In this document: positions 54,229-64,000 of the stretch, piece after piece
Position numbering within the stretch: the first letter of the stretch is position 1
Layout: the number at the start of each line of letters is the position of its first letter
Assembly: GCF_001640025.1 (NCBI RefSeq)
Contig: NC_031672.1
Coordinates: 1,674,001-1,738,000, forward strand
Direction: 5' to 3'
Origin: Sugiyamaella lignohabitans
Taxonomy: Eukaryota > Ascomycota > Dipodascomycetes > Dipodascales > Trichomonascaceae
DNA: 64,000 nucleotides
The notes under the pieces: generated by a model
What the model was told of the DNA's origin: nothing
Databases searched by the model: none
Seen by the model: the letters and a program-made list of their open reading frames with translations, nothing else
Translations under genes and position numbers: made by a program

Positions 54229-54236
54229 GGTCCCGG

Positions 54237-56078
54237 TTACAATGGGCCCAGGTGTTTGTTGGACAGGAATTTGACCGTTTCGAGACCCTCGGGCATGTAT
54301 GTTTGGCGGACTTTGCCGTCTTCGTAGTCCGGGTTGTATTTGTATTCTTTGCCGTAGCCGATTTCTTTCATGAGCCGGGTGGGTGCGTTGCGGAGGTGGA
54401 TTGGGACGACAGCGGCAGCAGCTCCTGGTTCGGTCCGGAGCATGGATTTGACGGCGTTGTAGGCTCGGTAGACTCGTACCGATTTCTTGGCTTCCGCGAG
54501 CTTGACAGCACAATGGGCCAGAATACAGTCGGCTTCGGGCATTCCTATTTGCTGGACAGCTTGAAAAGCAGCTACTGCAAATGGCAGACACGACTCGTCT
54601 GCTTGGCCAATGTCTTCGCTCGCCATTCGTACCATTCGTCGTGCAACGTATAAAGGGTCTTCGCCTGCCTCGAGCATTCGTCCGAGATAGAATAAAGCGG
54701 CATCTGGATCTGACCCTCGAACTGACTTGTGTAATGCCGATATCGTGTCGTAATGAGAGTCGCCCACTCGGTCATACAGCATGTGTGTTCTTTGTAATAC
54801 TGTTTTAACGTGCTCCGTTGACACTTTGTATGATGCTTGAGATGATGATGTTGGTAATGCTGTGTTTTCTTTCTGTTCATTTTGTTCTGTTTGTTGGGTT
54901 AGATCTCTGTTTTGGTCATCGTTGTTTATGCTGGTGACGCTGGTGCTGGCGCTGTTCTGGACAGAAGCATCGTTAATGGTTATTTCGAGCAGATTGAGTC
55001 CAATGCGCCCATCACCGTCTGCTAGGCCCGCTAGATACTCGATTGTTTCTTGTTCAAAGTGGATTGTCGGCAGGCCATCTTGTTCGCGTGATTTGTTGTA
55101 TGTGTCAATAGCATTGGCAATGATTTTGGACAGTTCCGACTGTTTCAATTTATGAAGAACCAAAACTCTACATCGTGATAGTAGTGCTCCATTGAGTTTA
55201 AAAGATGGATTTTCTGTTGTCGCTCCTATCAGGGTGATATCTCCTTTCTCGACATGAGGCAGAAATATATCTTGCTGGGCTCTGTTAAACCGGTGAATCT
55301 CGTCTAGAAATAAAATTGTTCGCCGGCTGAACAATTTAAAATCGTTTCGCGCTTCTTCAAATATCTTTTTACACTCGTTAATTCCGTGAATAGCTGCTGA
55401 CAATTCTATAAACCGCGACTTTGTACTATTGGCTAGGATCCGCGCAAACGACGTTTTTCCCACACCTGACGGACCCCACAGGATAATTGACGGACACACG
55501 TCCCTTTCCACAAATTTCCGTAACAATCCATTTTTTCCTATAAGATCTTCTTGACCAACAAAGTCATCTAGCGACTTTGGTCGAACCTGTTCTGCGAGAG
55601 GAATCGCTGACAGCCGGGCTCTCTTGCGGGTATCTCTCTGAGCAGCATTGCTCGCCGACCTCGAATTATCTCTATAACCTCTTTCTTCACCAGAATTCAC
55701 ATCTGACCGTCCACTTGTACCACTGACAGACTGACTAATATTCTGGCTTTTATTCATCGGCTTTGACGACTGTTGTTCACTTGCCGTAAAAGATCGTTTG
55801 CGGTCCACTAACATCCCTGTTCCCGAGCCAGAATTCTTTTTTCCACTTAAAGGAGATGAAGATGGACCTCCTGACCTATTATCAACCGCTTTTTGAGAGA
55901 AAATCGAGCTTTGCTTCACGCCACTTGCACCAACTCCAGGGGTTACCCCTGAATCTCCCTGACTAATCTTATCACTGCCAGAGCCCTCTGGCGGGGGACA
56001 TCCTTTATCCAGATGCCGATTGACTACCACTTCTGTGGTCTCCATATCACACAGAGGACACCTCACGAGTCCCGACAT
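54237..56078 (-). CDS. MGS1: AAA+ ATPase MGS1 (WRNIP1/RarA family)
   Basis: DNA-dependent ATPase acting at stalled replication forks, linked to ubiquitinated PCNA. 613 residues, intronless. A UBZ4-type zinc finger stands at 7-27 (CPLC, 11 residues, H, 4 residues, C), binding ubiquitin in this family. A Ser/Gly/Asn-rich linker runs to about 160. The AAA domain follows: PLAEQVRPKSLDDFVGQEDL, Walker A GPSGVGKTS (202-210), Walker B ILFLDEIHRFN (about 255-265), sensor GATTENPSF. The RarA tail contains KSVRGSDPDAALFYLGRMLE, EDIGQADESCLPFAVAAFQA and the C-terminal LRNAPTRLMKEIGYGKEYKY block. A Ser/Asn/Gln-rich insert of about 45 residues lies between the ATPase lid and the tail. Divergent from IML1. 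Confidence 0.95.
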   Translation of the reverse strand: MSGLVRCPLCDMETTEVVVNRHLDKGCPPPEGSGSDKISQGDSGVTPGVGASGVKQSSIFSQKAVDNRSGGPSSSPLSGKKNSGSGTGMLVDRKRSFTASEQQSSKPMNKSQNISQSVSGTSGRSDVNSGEERGYRDNSRSASNAAQRDTRKRARLSAIPLAEQVRPKSLDDFVGQEDLIGKNGLLRKFVERDVCPSIILWGPSGVGKTSFARILANSTKSRFIELSAAIHGINECKKIFEEARNDFKLFSRRTILFLDEIHRFNRAQQDIFLPHVEKGDITLIGATTENPSFKLNGALLSRCRVLVLHKLKQSELSKIIANAIDTYNKSREQDGLPTIHFEQETIEYLAGLADGDGRIGLNLLEITINDASVQNSASTSVTSINNDDQNRDLTQQTEQNEQKENTALPTSSSQASYKVSTEHVKTVLQRTHMLYDRVGDSHYDTISALHKSVRGSDPDAALFYLGRMLEAGEDPLYVARRMVRMASEDIGQADESCLPFAVAAFQAVQQIGMPEADCILAHCAVKLAEAKKSVRVYRAYNAVKSMLRTEPGAAAAVVPIHLRNAPTRLMKEIGYGKEYKYNPDYEDGKVRQTYMPEGLETVKFLSNKHLGPL

Positions 56079-56766
56079 GTTTTCACAGCGTTTCTACAAC
56101 ACTTCTCTTTGCGAAATCACCGTCTCTCACCTGATTCACGCCTGATTCAGATCTCGGAGACGTGATCCGCGTTTAGGTCCGCCAAAGCACCACAGTCAGG
56201 TGACCTATGCAGGGTCCGATAAGATAAGACCGGGTCTAAGTCGTCGTGAAGACGGGGTTTGCCTCCGGCGGCTGGGGCTCCGCCCCAGACCCCGTTGCTC
56301 CTGCTTCGCAGGAGTTTTCCTGGAGTTTGAACTGAGATTTGGCAGGTTTTGGCGAGAGTAATGTGGGATTTAGGACTGCAGAAAGGCCCCTACAGCTGAC
56401 TGTGAAATATTTGAACGACTGATTTGATTATACAAAATTAGAAATTGGGATTGAGATATTTCAAGCTTATTCTAGTTATTGACCTGATTGGAAGAAAATA
56501 CAAGTTAATTCTGGAAAAATATATCTAGACTTCTGTTTCTACATCCTAACCCATATCACATACTTCATATCTATAGAATCTACTATCTCTGCATCTCTCC
56601 GCATTTAATACTATTAAGACCCAAACTTTTCGAATCAACATCAAAATACTTGCAATTATTGTCTCTAAAAATTTAAGAGTAATCTAGCTCATCTTCCATA
56701 TACTGCTTGGCCTTTCATGAAAATATCGATTTGAGGAGTCTCAATTGACCTATTGGAAAAACTACA
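56079..56766. promoter_or_regulatory. Divergent MGS1 / IML1 promoter region
   Basis: Contains a GGACCCTG octamer (minus strand, 56210), a GATAAGATAAG run right after it and a foldback half (56260-56314). The IML1-proximal part is AT-rich. No gene. Confidence 0.5.
56260..56314 (+). repeat. GC foldback half unit
   Basis: A 55-bp half ending exactly with the hairpin CTCCTGCTTCGCAGGAG. It lies 180 bp upstream of the MGS1 start, one of few copies on the 5' side of a gene. Confidence 0.92.
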
Positions 56767-59700
56767 ATGTCGCTAGCAGGACCGACTCGCAGTGTTCGTC
56801 CGGTGGGATTCGTTCCGGCGGTCAACATTGGGGTGAGCGAGTCACGCGAGCGGTTTCAATCGCCTCCAGTGACGTTAGTAGTGTGGTCTCACGAAGCTCG
56901 TATCAGTACAGACGATGTCATTGTCGATATGTCGCTGCTGCCTAATGCGCGAGAGGGCGATGTCGCCGAACTGCGAGGACTCGAAGGCAAGCGTCGGAAG
57001 CTATATTTTATAGTGAAACAGCTCGCAGAAGGAGCCGAGAAGCAAATGACGAATGTACAAGTAAGTTAGAGCTCGAATTGTCTCGAAAGTTCGTTTTACT
57101 AACTTTGGCAAGATCTCAATCAGCAATAATCTGCTTGGTCCATTAGACATTCCTCCTCGAAGTCGTGTCCAGGTTCGACTGGTAAGTAAAATATTATGCA
57201 GCAGGCGACTAGCTAGTGTCTTAACCCCCGAGATATCTCCTGCGAAGCAGGAGCTACGGGGTCTGGGGCGGAGCCCCAGCCGCCGGAGGCAGGTCCCCCT
57301 TAGCCAGTGTTCTAACAATGCAGGTTTCGAAGAGCGATGTTGAGGCAGATTTGGTCGAGCTCCATTTTAAAGATACGTATTTGACGAGAGCAGATATGTG
57401 GCGGATATCGTCGTCGTTAATAGGGAAATGTGTGTATTTTACGCAGCGTCACTCGTACTGTGATGTTGTTCGACCATCGATCCAGAATATCTTTAAGAAG
57501 GGCCATAAAACGTTTTCGGCATATGTTGGCCCGAGTACGAAGCTTGTGTATAGATCAGAGTCGGCGAGGATGATATATTTTATTCAGATGTCGTCCGAAA
57601 TGTGGAATTTTGTCGAGAATGGCGAGGTCATGTTCCATAAGCTTGTCAATTCGTTTCTTCCAGAGGTGTTCAAACGTTGGCGTGACCAAGGTGCTCATCA
57701 TGTGGTGTCAATTGTACTGTTTACGAGTGTGGCTGTATCACGAAAATCTAGAGGACGATTGGCGCAAGGAGAAAGAGAACCTAATACCAGGGACTATTTT
57801 CGAGTGGTGGTGGATCAGGTTCATATTAGTAAATGGAATAATATCATGGCTACTCTACGTTATGAGTTTGCTCGATTTGCAAAGGATGTTTTGCAGAGCG
57901 AGACGGGTGAAATAAGGGGAACAATTCTTCCGGCTGTTAAAGGAAATTTGCTGGAGGCAATTAGCTTTGCGACTTCGTTGGTTTCAAGCAAGTTTGCTGA
58001 TAGAGATTTAAGGCGAACGGGTATCCAAGTGCTTATTGTGACTCCAGGAACGGGTATTTACGATGTAGACTATAATCTGCTCTATCAGACCAGTATGAAG
58101 TTGCTAGCTATTGAGATTGGTATAGATCTTGTCTGTTTGAGTCGACCTCCTCTACATGTAACGCCGCTCTTTAGGTACAAAAATGAACAGACTGGTCAGG
58201 TGGTGAATTGTATTCCCAGTTGGCTGGATATATCGTTTTGGAACAGCACTGAGACACATGCAGAGCAGTGGATTCCACGATGTAAAATTTACGATATCCA
58301 GATGATGGGAATTATGGAGAACGAGATAAATGCGATTAGTATTGAGTGGTTAAATTCGCCTACACCCGACAAATCACTAAGAAATTTTATGAAAGACTAT
58401 GACAACAGTGTTTATTTATCAAAAGCAGCTATATCCAGTCAACGACTAATTGAAGAAGCAGCATCTACCAAAACGCCATCCAGCCTGTTACGACCAAAGA
58501 TTTCTAGTAGTGAGATGAATAATCGAGCTACTAGTAATCAGACTTTATTGCGAAGTGTGTCATTGTCCATACCTGCTACTGCAATTATCTCGTCGCCGGC
58601 AGTTGAGGGCAATTCCAGCAAGAATTCCACTGAGCTGCTGAATAATACAATGAAAAGAGGCACGAGAATATCCGCTTTGACATCACTTCTATCTCTTGGT
58701 GGATACAACACCAAAGGATCAAGGCCGTCTTCACCAGTGATTCAACCAACCACGGCTTCCCAGTCAATCGGAACGGTGTCTAGTCTGTCAGATATCCAAG
58801 ATATTCCCAGTTTGAGTAGTGGTAGCACTGCTATTGAATCCACGTCCTCTTCGAGGTCTGTCAGTACCGGTGCTATTCCACGCACATCATCCAAACTCAA
58901 TATTTTTGCGAAAGCCATAGGCTCAAATAATAACAATAACACCGTTGAGCGCACACTTTCGGTATCTCCTAGCCATTCACAAACATCGCGACGACCAACT
59001 CTCGGCTCTCGACAGGGATCTTATAATCGTGGAACAATGAGACCATCAACATCGCCTACTACCAATAGCAGTAGTACAGCATTGGTGGGACAAGAGTCTA
59101 GCTCTCAACCGGCCTCGGAGACCGAGACAGTAGAAGGAAGTAACAACTATGTTTGGGTGGTGATTGATAACCCCTCAAATGTTGCACAGAGTTCAGTACT
59201 GAATATCTCCAACTTTGGCCGATGGCGTAATGTATTCCCACCGGGAGTGAAAAGAAGAGCTGTCAAGTGGAGATCATTGAAATCTCCCGCTGCATTACCT
59301 CTTGCTACCGATTTGTTTCCGTCAGTGGAAGAATTCGCCAAAAAATATACATTTCAGATATACGATGTGACATTGGATGCAGAGAAAGAAGATATTATGA
59401 CCCCAGGAGACCTTCTCGAAGAGATGGTGGCCCTAAGACTGCATATTGGATTCCAAATTGTGGTAGGTGATCGTGTTAGTAAAGTAGAGGCACAGAGAAG
59501 ACCCGGTGGTAACCCAGCTTTGATTGTACAAACAATTCCCGAAGATTATCGTGGAATTCGGCTGTACTTGAAACGAAGTAACCAAATCCACCGATTAGCT
59601 TGTGATCACTACGGAACTATAAATGTACAGCTATACACCAAGGCTGATAGTGAAGACCTGGGAGTAGAGAGAAGCTATCATCCGCTAATTAAGACTCGTT

Positions 59701-61556
59701 TCGAAAGCGAGTACAAGAGTGCGTTAGGCAACTTTTTCAATCCAGGTGTTAGAATTGTAAATTGGAATGGATTAGATCAAACGCTGGCTGGTTATGGTGA
59801 TATGATGCAAGAAAGCTACAAAATGTTTAGAATCCGATTTGTGCTAATACCATTCGATAATGTTAAGTCTTCAAGTTCTAGCAATGCACCAGTTGAGCTA
59901 ACTCTAAACAATGAGCGAATGACCGCCGAAGAGATGAGACTAGAAGGTCTAAAGAGAATAATCAATACTTTATACAGGGGTAGATACCTGACTCCGGAGG
60001 AAAAACGATTGAGAAAGAATATCAAAAAGGAGACATCTGCACCGGAGATCAAGTTTTATACAGGTGATCTTGGAACATTCCTGCTACAGCTATATGAAGA
60101 TTGTCAGATTGATGCTACCTCCGATTCAACTAATGCAAATGCTCGTAAAAAGAATTCTTTCATCTCGAAGCCCAATGAACGACTTAACAGGTCTATCAAA
60201 TTAACTCCATTAGCGGTTGAGATGCAGGGAGAGCGAGGGATAAGGTTTATCGATCGGCGATGGCATTGGAAAACTCACAAGAATTGTTTCATGGGCCAGG
60301 AATTTGTTACTTGGTTGATTGAATCATTCACAGATATATTCACAGTGGAAGAAGCTATTGAATATGGAAATCAGCTCATGAAGAATGGTCTATTCAAACA
60401 CGTCGAGGACCGTCATTCTTTCCTTGATGGCCACTATTTCTATCAAGTACTGCCTGAGTTTATAGTACATCCGGAGAAGGATAAACATGAGAAGGTGGAA
60501 CGATCCGGTTGGTTCTCCTCGAAACGGTCACTGGGTGCAATGTCAGATAATAGTGGTTCTGGCTCCAGTGTAACTCCAATGACTTCCGGAGGATCTGGTA
60601 ACTCGACTACTGGTACAATTGGTGCCGACGGAAGCATGTCTTCGGCATCTTCCCAGGTGGGAACTAGCGGTGCTGGTGGAGCAGGTAGCTCGGTGTTCAA
60701 AAGATTACACTCTCGCAAACCCTCGGGAAGTTCTCCAGTTGACGATGGTCAAACAGGAATGATCCCTATACTTTCTCGTGACTCTGCCTCGAGTATTGTT
60801 TCAAATAATACTGGCATATCTGGGGCCAACTCGGAAAATACCGAGATTCCTTCCGCTGATGTCTCAGCACTACCAAAGATTCTAGTTAGTCAAGTGCTCA
60901 AATACGACGTCGACCCTACAGGACGATCTCGTCGACAGGAATTCATTTCAGTTCACATTGATAAAGTTCACAACCCAGAAAACGCATACCATCTACGAAT
61001 GGAATGGCTCAACACCACCCCTAAACTGATAGAAGAGGCTATTGTAAGTCTTAGCCGAGTGGGTGACCGTTACGGGCTACGTCTTGTCCAAGTTCCCATG
61101 GAAGAAATCAGCGCACTACCTAATGACAGTCCATTTTGTTCGCTGTTGCGCTGTGAATTCGCAGTTTGTCCAGCATACGCAACACAGCGACAAGATCCCT
61201 TGTACTATCAGAAATATTTCTTGAAGAAAAACAACTTTGTGCTTGACACTCATGCATCGTCAAGTCTAATGAAGAAAGAGGTGGAGATCCAGTACTCGTG
61301 GGGTAAGCCATTTTACAACTTTTCACAGTATATACACGAAACAGGTACCATTCTTGCGCAAATAGTGGGAGATGGTACTTTTGTCTTCCTCATCAACGCA
61401 CTTCAGGTATCGAGAACGGGTATTCAAATTGGGCCCAACAGCTCGCTTCCTTCAGCCAAGGACTTGATGCTGACTATGAAAGCGCAATGTGACGACCCTG
61501 TCGGACTGGTACAGTTGTTCGAAGAGGCTAATAAGAACATCAACGAGGAAACGTAG
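56767..61556 (+). CDS. IML1: IML1 (DEPDC5 homologue; SEACIT/GATOR1 subunit), two introns
   Basis: Catalytic-side subunit of the complex that restrains TORC1 on the vacuole under amino-acid shortage. Exons 56767-57060, 57113-57181 and 57324-61556 give 1531 residues. The N-terminal domain includes VVWSHEARISTDDVIVDMSL, the joint GPLDIPPRSRVQVRLVSKSD and TRADMWRISSSLIGKCVYFT with RSESARMIYFIQMSSEMWNF, which is the DUF3608/IML1-specific region. A Ser/Thr/Asn-rich low-complexity linker lies at about 515-720. The DEP domain is near 1090-1170 (IDRRWHWKTHKNCFMGQEFV, then DRHSFLDGHYFYQVLPEF). The C-terminal domain holds LLRCEFAVCPAYATQRQDPL and IQYSWGKPFYNFSQYIHETG. Both joints keep the frame and use GTAAGT donors and CTAAC branch sites. 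Intron 2 (57182-57323) contains a GC foldback half. Confidence 0.95.
57237..57291 (-). repeat. GC foldback half unit inside IML1 intron 2
   Basis: A 55-bp minus-strand half with the hairpin CTCCTGCGAAGCAGGAG. The host intron is 142 bases; 87 remain without the element. The branch motif CTAAC follows 20 bases after it. Confidence 0.92.
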
Positions 61557-61978
61557 ATAATTTATTTATTCATTGTTTATTAATCAGTTTTTCCCAGGTG
61601 ACTGAGTGCCAGGCTCGGTCTTGCTACACAGTCACCAATCGGCTCAAGAGTCTTTGCTTGAAGACCATAACATATTGTCTCGGTGATTTTGCGATCAGAT
61701 ATCTAATGAGCTCATTCAGTTTATATTATTCCTACTAGATAACCCCTCAATAACCGTGAAGCTACCGATTCGTACATATATTGTTTATTACCTGATATAA
61801 TAAGGTGAATGGAGAATAGATAACTATATAGTACGACCATTGAATAATTTAAGCTTATAAATACAAATTGCTAAATTAATATTAACATTTCAGTTACTTT
61901 GGGCAACTTAACAAAGTTCAGCTGATGTCACGGATTTAGAGATACCACGTTCTCTTCGCAGATCCCATGCATAACCAT

Positions 61979-62116
61979 TGATCACATACATCGAATCGCC
62001 TGCATCAGTACTGATCACATACATCGAATCACCTACACCAGTTCATAACCACTGATCACATACATCGAATCACCTACATCGGTGAGTAACCACTGATCAC
62101 ATACATCGAATCACCT
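61979..62116 (+). repeat. Four-copy 23-bp repeat with TGATCA core
   Basis: TGATCACATACATCGAATC followed by ACCT or GCCT occurs at 61979, 62012, 62053 and 62094, spaced 33, 41 and 41 bp. The spacers are also partly alike (CAGT, ATAACCA). Copies are nearly identical, so the array is young or constrained. Confidence 0.9.
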
Positions 62117-63012
62117 GAATCAGTGCATTAATTTGGCTCATGAATGAAAATTAGTCACTTTAAGCAATGAAAAAAGTCCAGTTTAATGCAACAGCACATG
62201 GCCGCGAGCTACCGCCATAAAACTGAAATGCCTCTATGGCCACTGGCAACTAGTTTCCGTGAAAACTGAAGTTCACTAGAGACATAACTGCTCTCTGTGT
62301 GCCACTTCCGTCTTGATTCACTCGATTTTGGAGTATCCAGCAGTTCTCCTCGGCTGTCACTAACAAATAAAAGGTCTATTTTTACTATTGAATTTATTAT
62401 TATTCAAGAAATAATATCCAGAGTTAAATAATGAAAGTCAAATTACTAATTTGGCTAGAATAAGCAAGAGCCACGGGTAATTTATACAAGCTTATCGGCA
62501 GCACTTGCTTCACCCTTGATAACTAGCTGTACCGACGCAGGTCATGCTTTACTGACCAATCCCTCATCGAATTGCCACTACAAGCATTCGGTAAGATAAA
62601 CTGATGGCGGCTATTTCAAAAAATATCTGTACGATGTAGAAACACAAGAGTAAAATTCTACTCACCGTCAGAGACATACGTGAGGTCTCAGTGCTCTGCT
62701 GCCAGATTTACGGAAGGCATCAGCGCGATGCACCACTTTCTCCCAGCAAGACCTATCACCCACAACGGCCCTTTCTCTTCATCTACCAACTCAACAATAA
62801 CCCCAGTACCGCCTCACTCTCGCCACACTACCTCTCCCCTACCACCAGCCAAGCATGTCAAACTCGTCTAACCCCCACAATGGGAAACTCAGGGGCAGTC
62901 AAACTTAAATTCGGGGTTAGGGCTTCTACAAAACGGAAAAGATCGAGAAGGTTATCACTGATATACAATAATCTGGGTAAGGAGCAGGCAGGATTTTCCA
63001 GTGAGAGGGGTG

Positions 63013-63073
63013 TGCCTCCGGCGGCTGGGGCTCTGCCCCAGACCCCGTGGCTCCTCTCGCTTCGCTCGAGTCG
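63013..63073 (+). repeat. GC foldback half unit
   Basis: A 61-bp CTCGAGTCG half with main hairpin loop TCT, preceded by a G run. Confidence 0.92.
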
Positions 63074-63469
63074 TTGCGTGGGGTGGTCCAGAGCGCTGGG
63101 GAGTGATTTGGAGCCGGGATCGAAGGAGACGGTGGGAATGCAGAAATAGGAAGGTGTTAGAAGCAGCTGCCGTAGCTGCGACTGCAAATTACACTTCTTC
63201 AGTCTAATTTTGTCGACCCTAATTTTAAATTTTAATGACTCTTGCATGTGCAGAAGCAGTGTCAGAAGCAAAACAGACAGCCATTTTCCATGCTCGCTCG
63301 CCCGTTAATCACACATAAGCACGTTGAAAACCACACGCCAAATCACATGAACGCCACTAAAAGGACCCAGACCCCCAAATAAACTCAGTTCAACCCAAAT
63401 CAGGATCCCGCTAACAAACAAACAGACAGGGTCCGCAGCCAAGCGGCCCCCAAGCGGCCTCCCGACGCC

Positions 63470-63530
63470 CGACTCGAGCGAAGCGAGAGGAGCCACGGGG
63501 TCTGGGGCGGAGCCCCAGCCGCCGGAGGCA
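63470..63530 (-). repeat. GC foldback half unit
   Basis: A 61-bp minus-strand CTCGAGTCG half preceded by CCCGACGCC. Together with the half at 63013 it would form an inverted pair about 520 bp across. Confidence 0.92.
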
Positions 63531-63840
63531 CACCGGCCTCCACCCCAGACTCTAACCAATGAGCCCTCACGCGACAAGCAGCGTGCCCCGATGGCAAAAG
63601 GACAGGAGCACGCGACTGAATGGGCCGTCAGAGTGATAAAGGGGTGCATGATGCGGATTCGGGATGCAGACACGCGGCTAGGTGGGGATGAGCAGGGCTA
63701 GGGCTGATTTCACGTGGTGGGTTCAGGGGGACTGTGTGGGAGACGAGGATGCATGTAATTAATTTAAGGGAGCATGACAGCCTGAATGGAGGGTGTAAGG
63801 CCGGAAGGGTAGAGCGAAGAGTGTGAGGGGTTGATGGGGA

Positions 63841-63848
63841 TATAAATA
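63841..63848 (+). promoter_or_regulatory. TATA-like element near the right edge
   Basis: TATAAATA followed by about 150 bp without any ATG to the window end. It may be the core promoter of a plus-strand gene that starts outside; nothing confirms this. Confidence 0.25.
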
Positions 63849-64000
63849 AGGGGAGGTGCTGATTTGGATTAAGATTTTTTTGTTTGTTCGTTTAATAATT
63901 AATTGAAATTATCATCAGTAACAGGCTTTATTTGTTCTGATTTGTTAGACATATTCGGTGTCGTCAGTGAAATCAGGTGTCCAGGCATTTCACCAAATTT

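Larger units (their letters stand above)
61557..64000. other. Right-hand gene-free region
   Basis: No supportable gene in 2.4 kb. AT-rich to about 61910, then a cluster of four 23-bp repeats (61979-62116), unremarkable sequence to 63000, two foldback halves (63013, 63470) and a TATA-like sequence at 63841 that may serve a gene starting beyond the window. Confidence 0.55.

Noticed and set aside
448..63530. CRISPR array or prokaryotic element
   Set aside because: Repeats are dispersed, palindromic and in both orientations, and the surrounding genes are eukaryotic with spliceosomal introns.
63905..64000. Possible end of a minus-strand gene reaching the window edge
   Set aside because: One frame reads NAWTPDFTDDTEYV before a stop but is interrupted by TGA a few codons earlier; the open frame gives a composition without family signal. 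Not supportable from 100 bases.

Overview
The window is nuclear DNA of an ascomycete yeast (Saccharomycotina). Evidence: 15 protein families that are orthologous or clearly similar to budding-yeast and fungal genes; 19 spliceosomal introns with GTAAGT/GTGAGT/GTATGT-type donors and a CTAAC branch motif lying only a few bases before the 3' AG, an arrangement known from Yarrowia and the Dipodascales; and CTG codons at conserved leucines (the LAVLC stretch of the MADS box, the LLIF stretch of YOP1), which argues against a CUG-Ser yeast. My best guess is a Trichomonascaceae/Dipodascales-type yeast such as Sugiyamaella or Blastobotrys; this is inference, not a match I could run.

Layout. 0-15 kb: RPS10, a gene-poor stretch with a long pyrimidine-rich leader, an RLM1-type MADS transcription factor, RPS6 and a penta-EF-hand protein. 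15-28 kb: an acyltransferase-3 membrane protein of bacterial appearance, a Kv-beta-like aldo-keto reductase, a short-chain dehydrogenase, YOP1, MBA1 and a divergent septin. 28-35.7 kb: no convincing gene; repeats, simple sequence and the long leader of an APSES (EFG1/StuA-type) regulator at 35.7-37.2 kb. 38-50 kb: a TFIIS-central-domain protein, HIR3, IPA1-like, PPX1 and HOM6, closely packed. 50-53.4 kb: gene-free. 53.4-61.6 kb: YPD1, MGS1 and IML1. 61.6-64 kb: no supported gene. Several genes belong to conserved signalling systems (RLM1: cell-wall integrity; YPD1: osmosensing phosphorelay; EFG1: morphogenesis; IML1: TORC1 control), but they do not form a cluster with a common task.

The outstanding feature is a dispersed family of short GC-rich foldback elements: 41 units by eye in 64 kb, 17 complete (mostly 139-145 bp) and 24 half units (about 50-62 bp). 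Each half is a chain of hairpins whose stems are kept while the 3-base loops vary; several copies carry paired stem changes. None lies in a coding exon. Six sit inside introns (RLM1 twice, YOP1, HIR3, PPX1, IML1) and many lie 50-170 bp downstream of stop codons, including between convergent gene pairs. They resemble in style mitochondrial GC clusters or bacterial REP palindromes, but here they are in nuclear chromosomal DNA. They produce many spurious open frames (peptides such as SGGWGSAPDP and GAEPQPPEA), which I have not annotated.

A second point of interest is the acyltransferase-3 gene, intronless and reminiscent of bacterial (Firmicutes/Actinobacteria) proteins, a candidate for horizontal transfer. 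All coordinates of introns were derived by hand from splice motifs, reading frame and protein similarity known to me; no alignment or database search was run.
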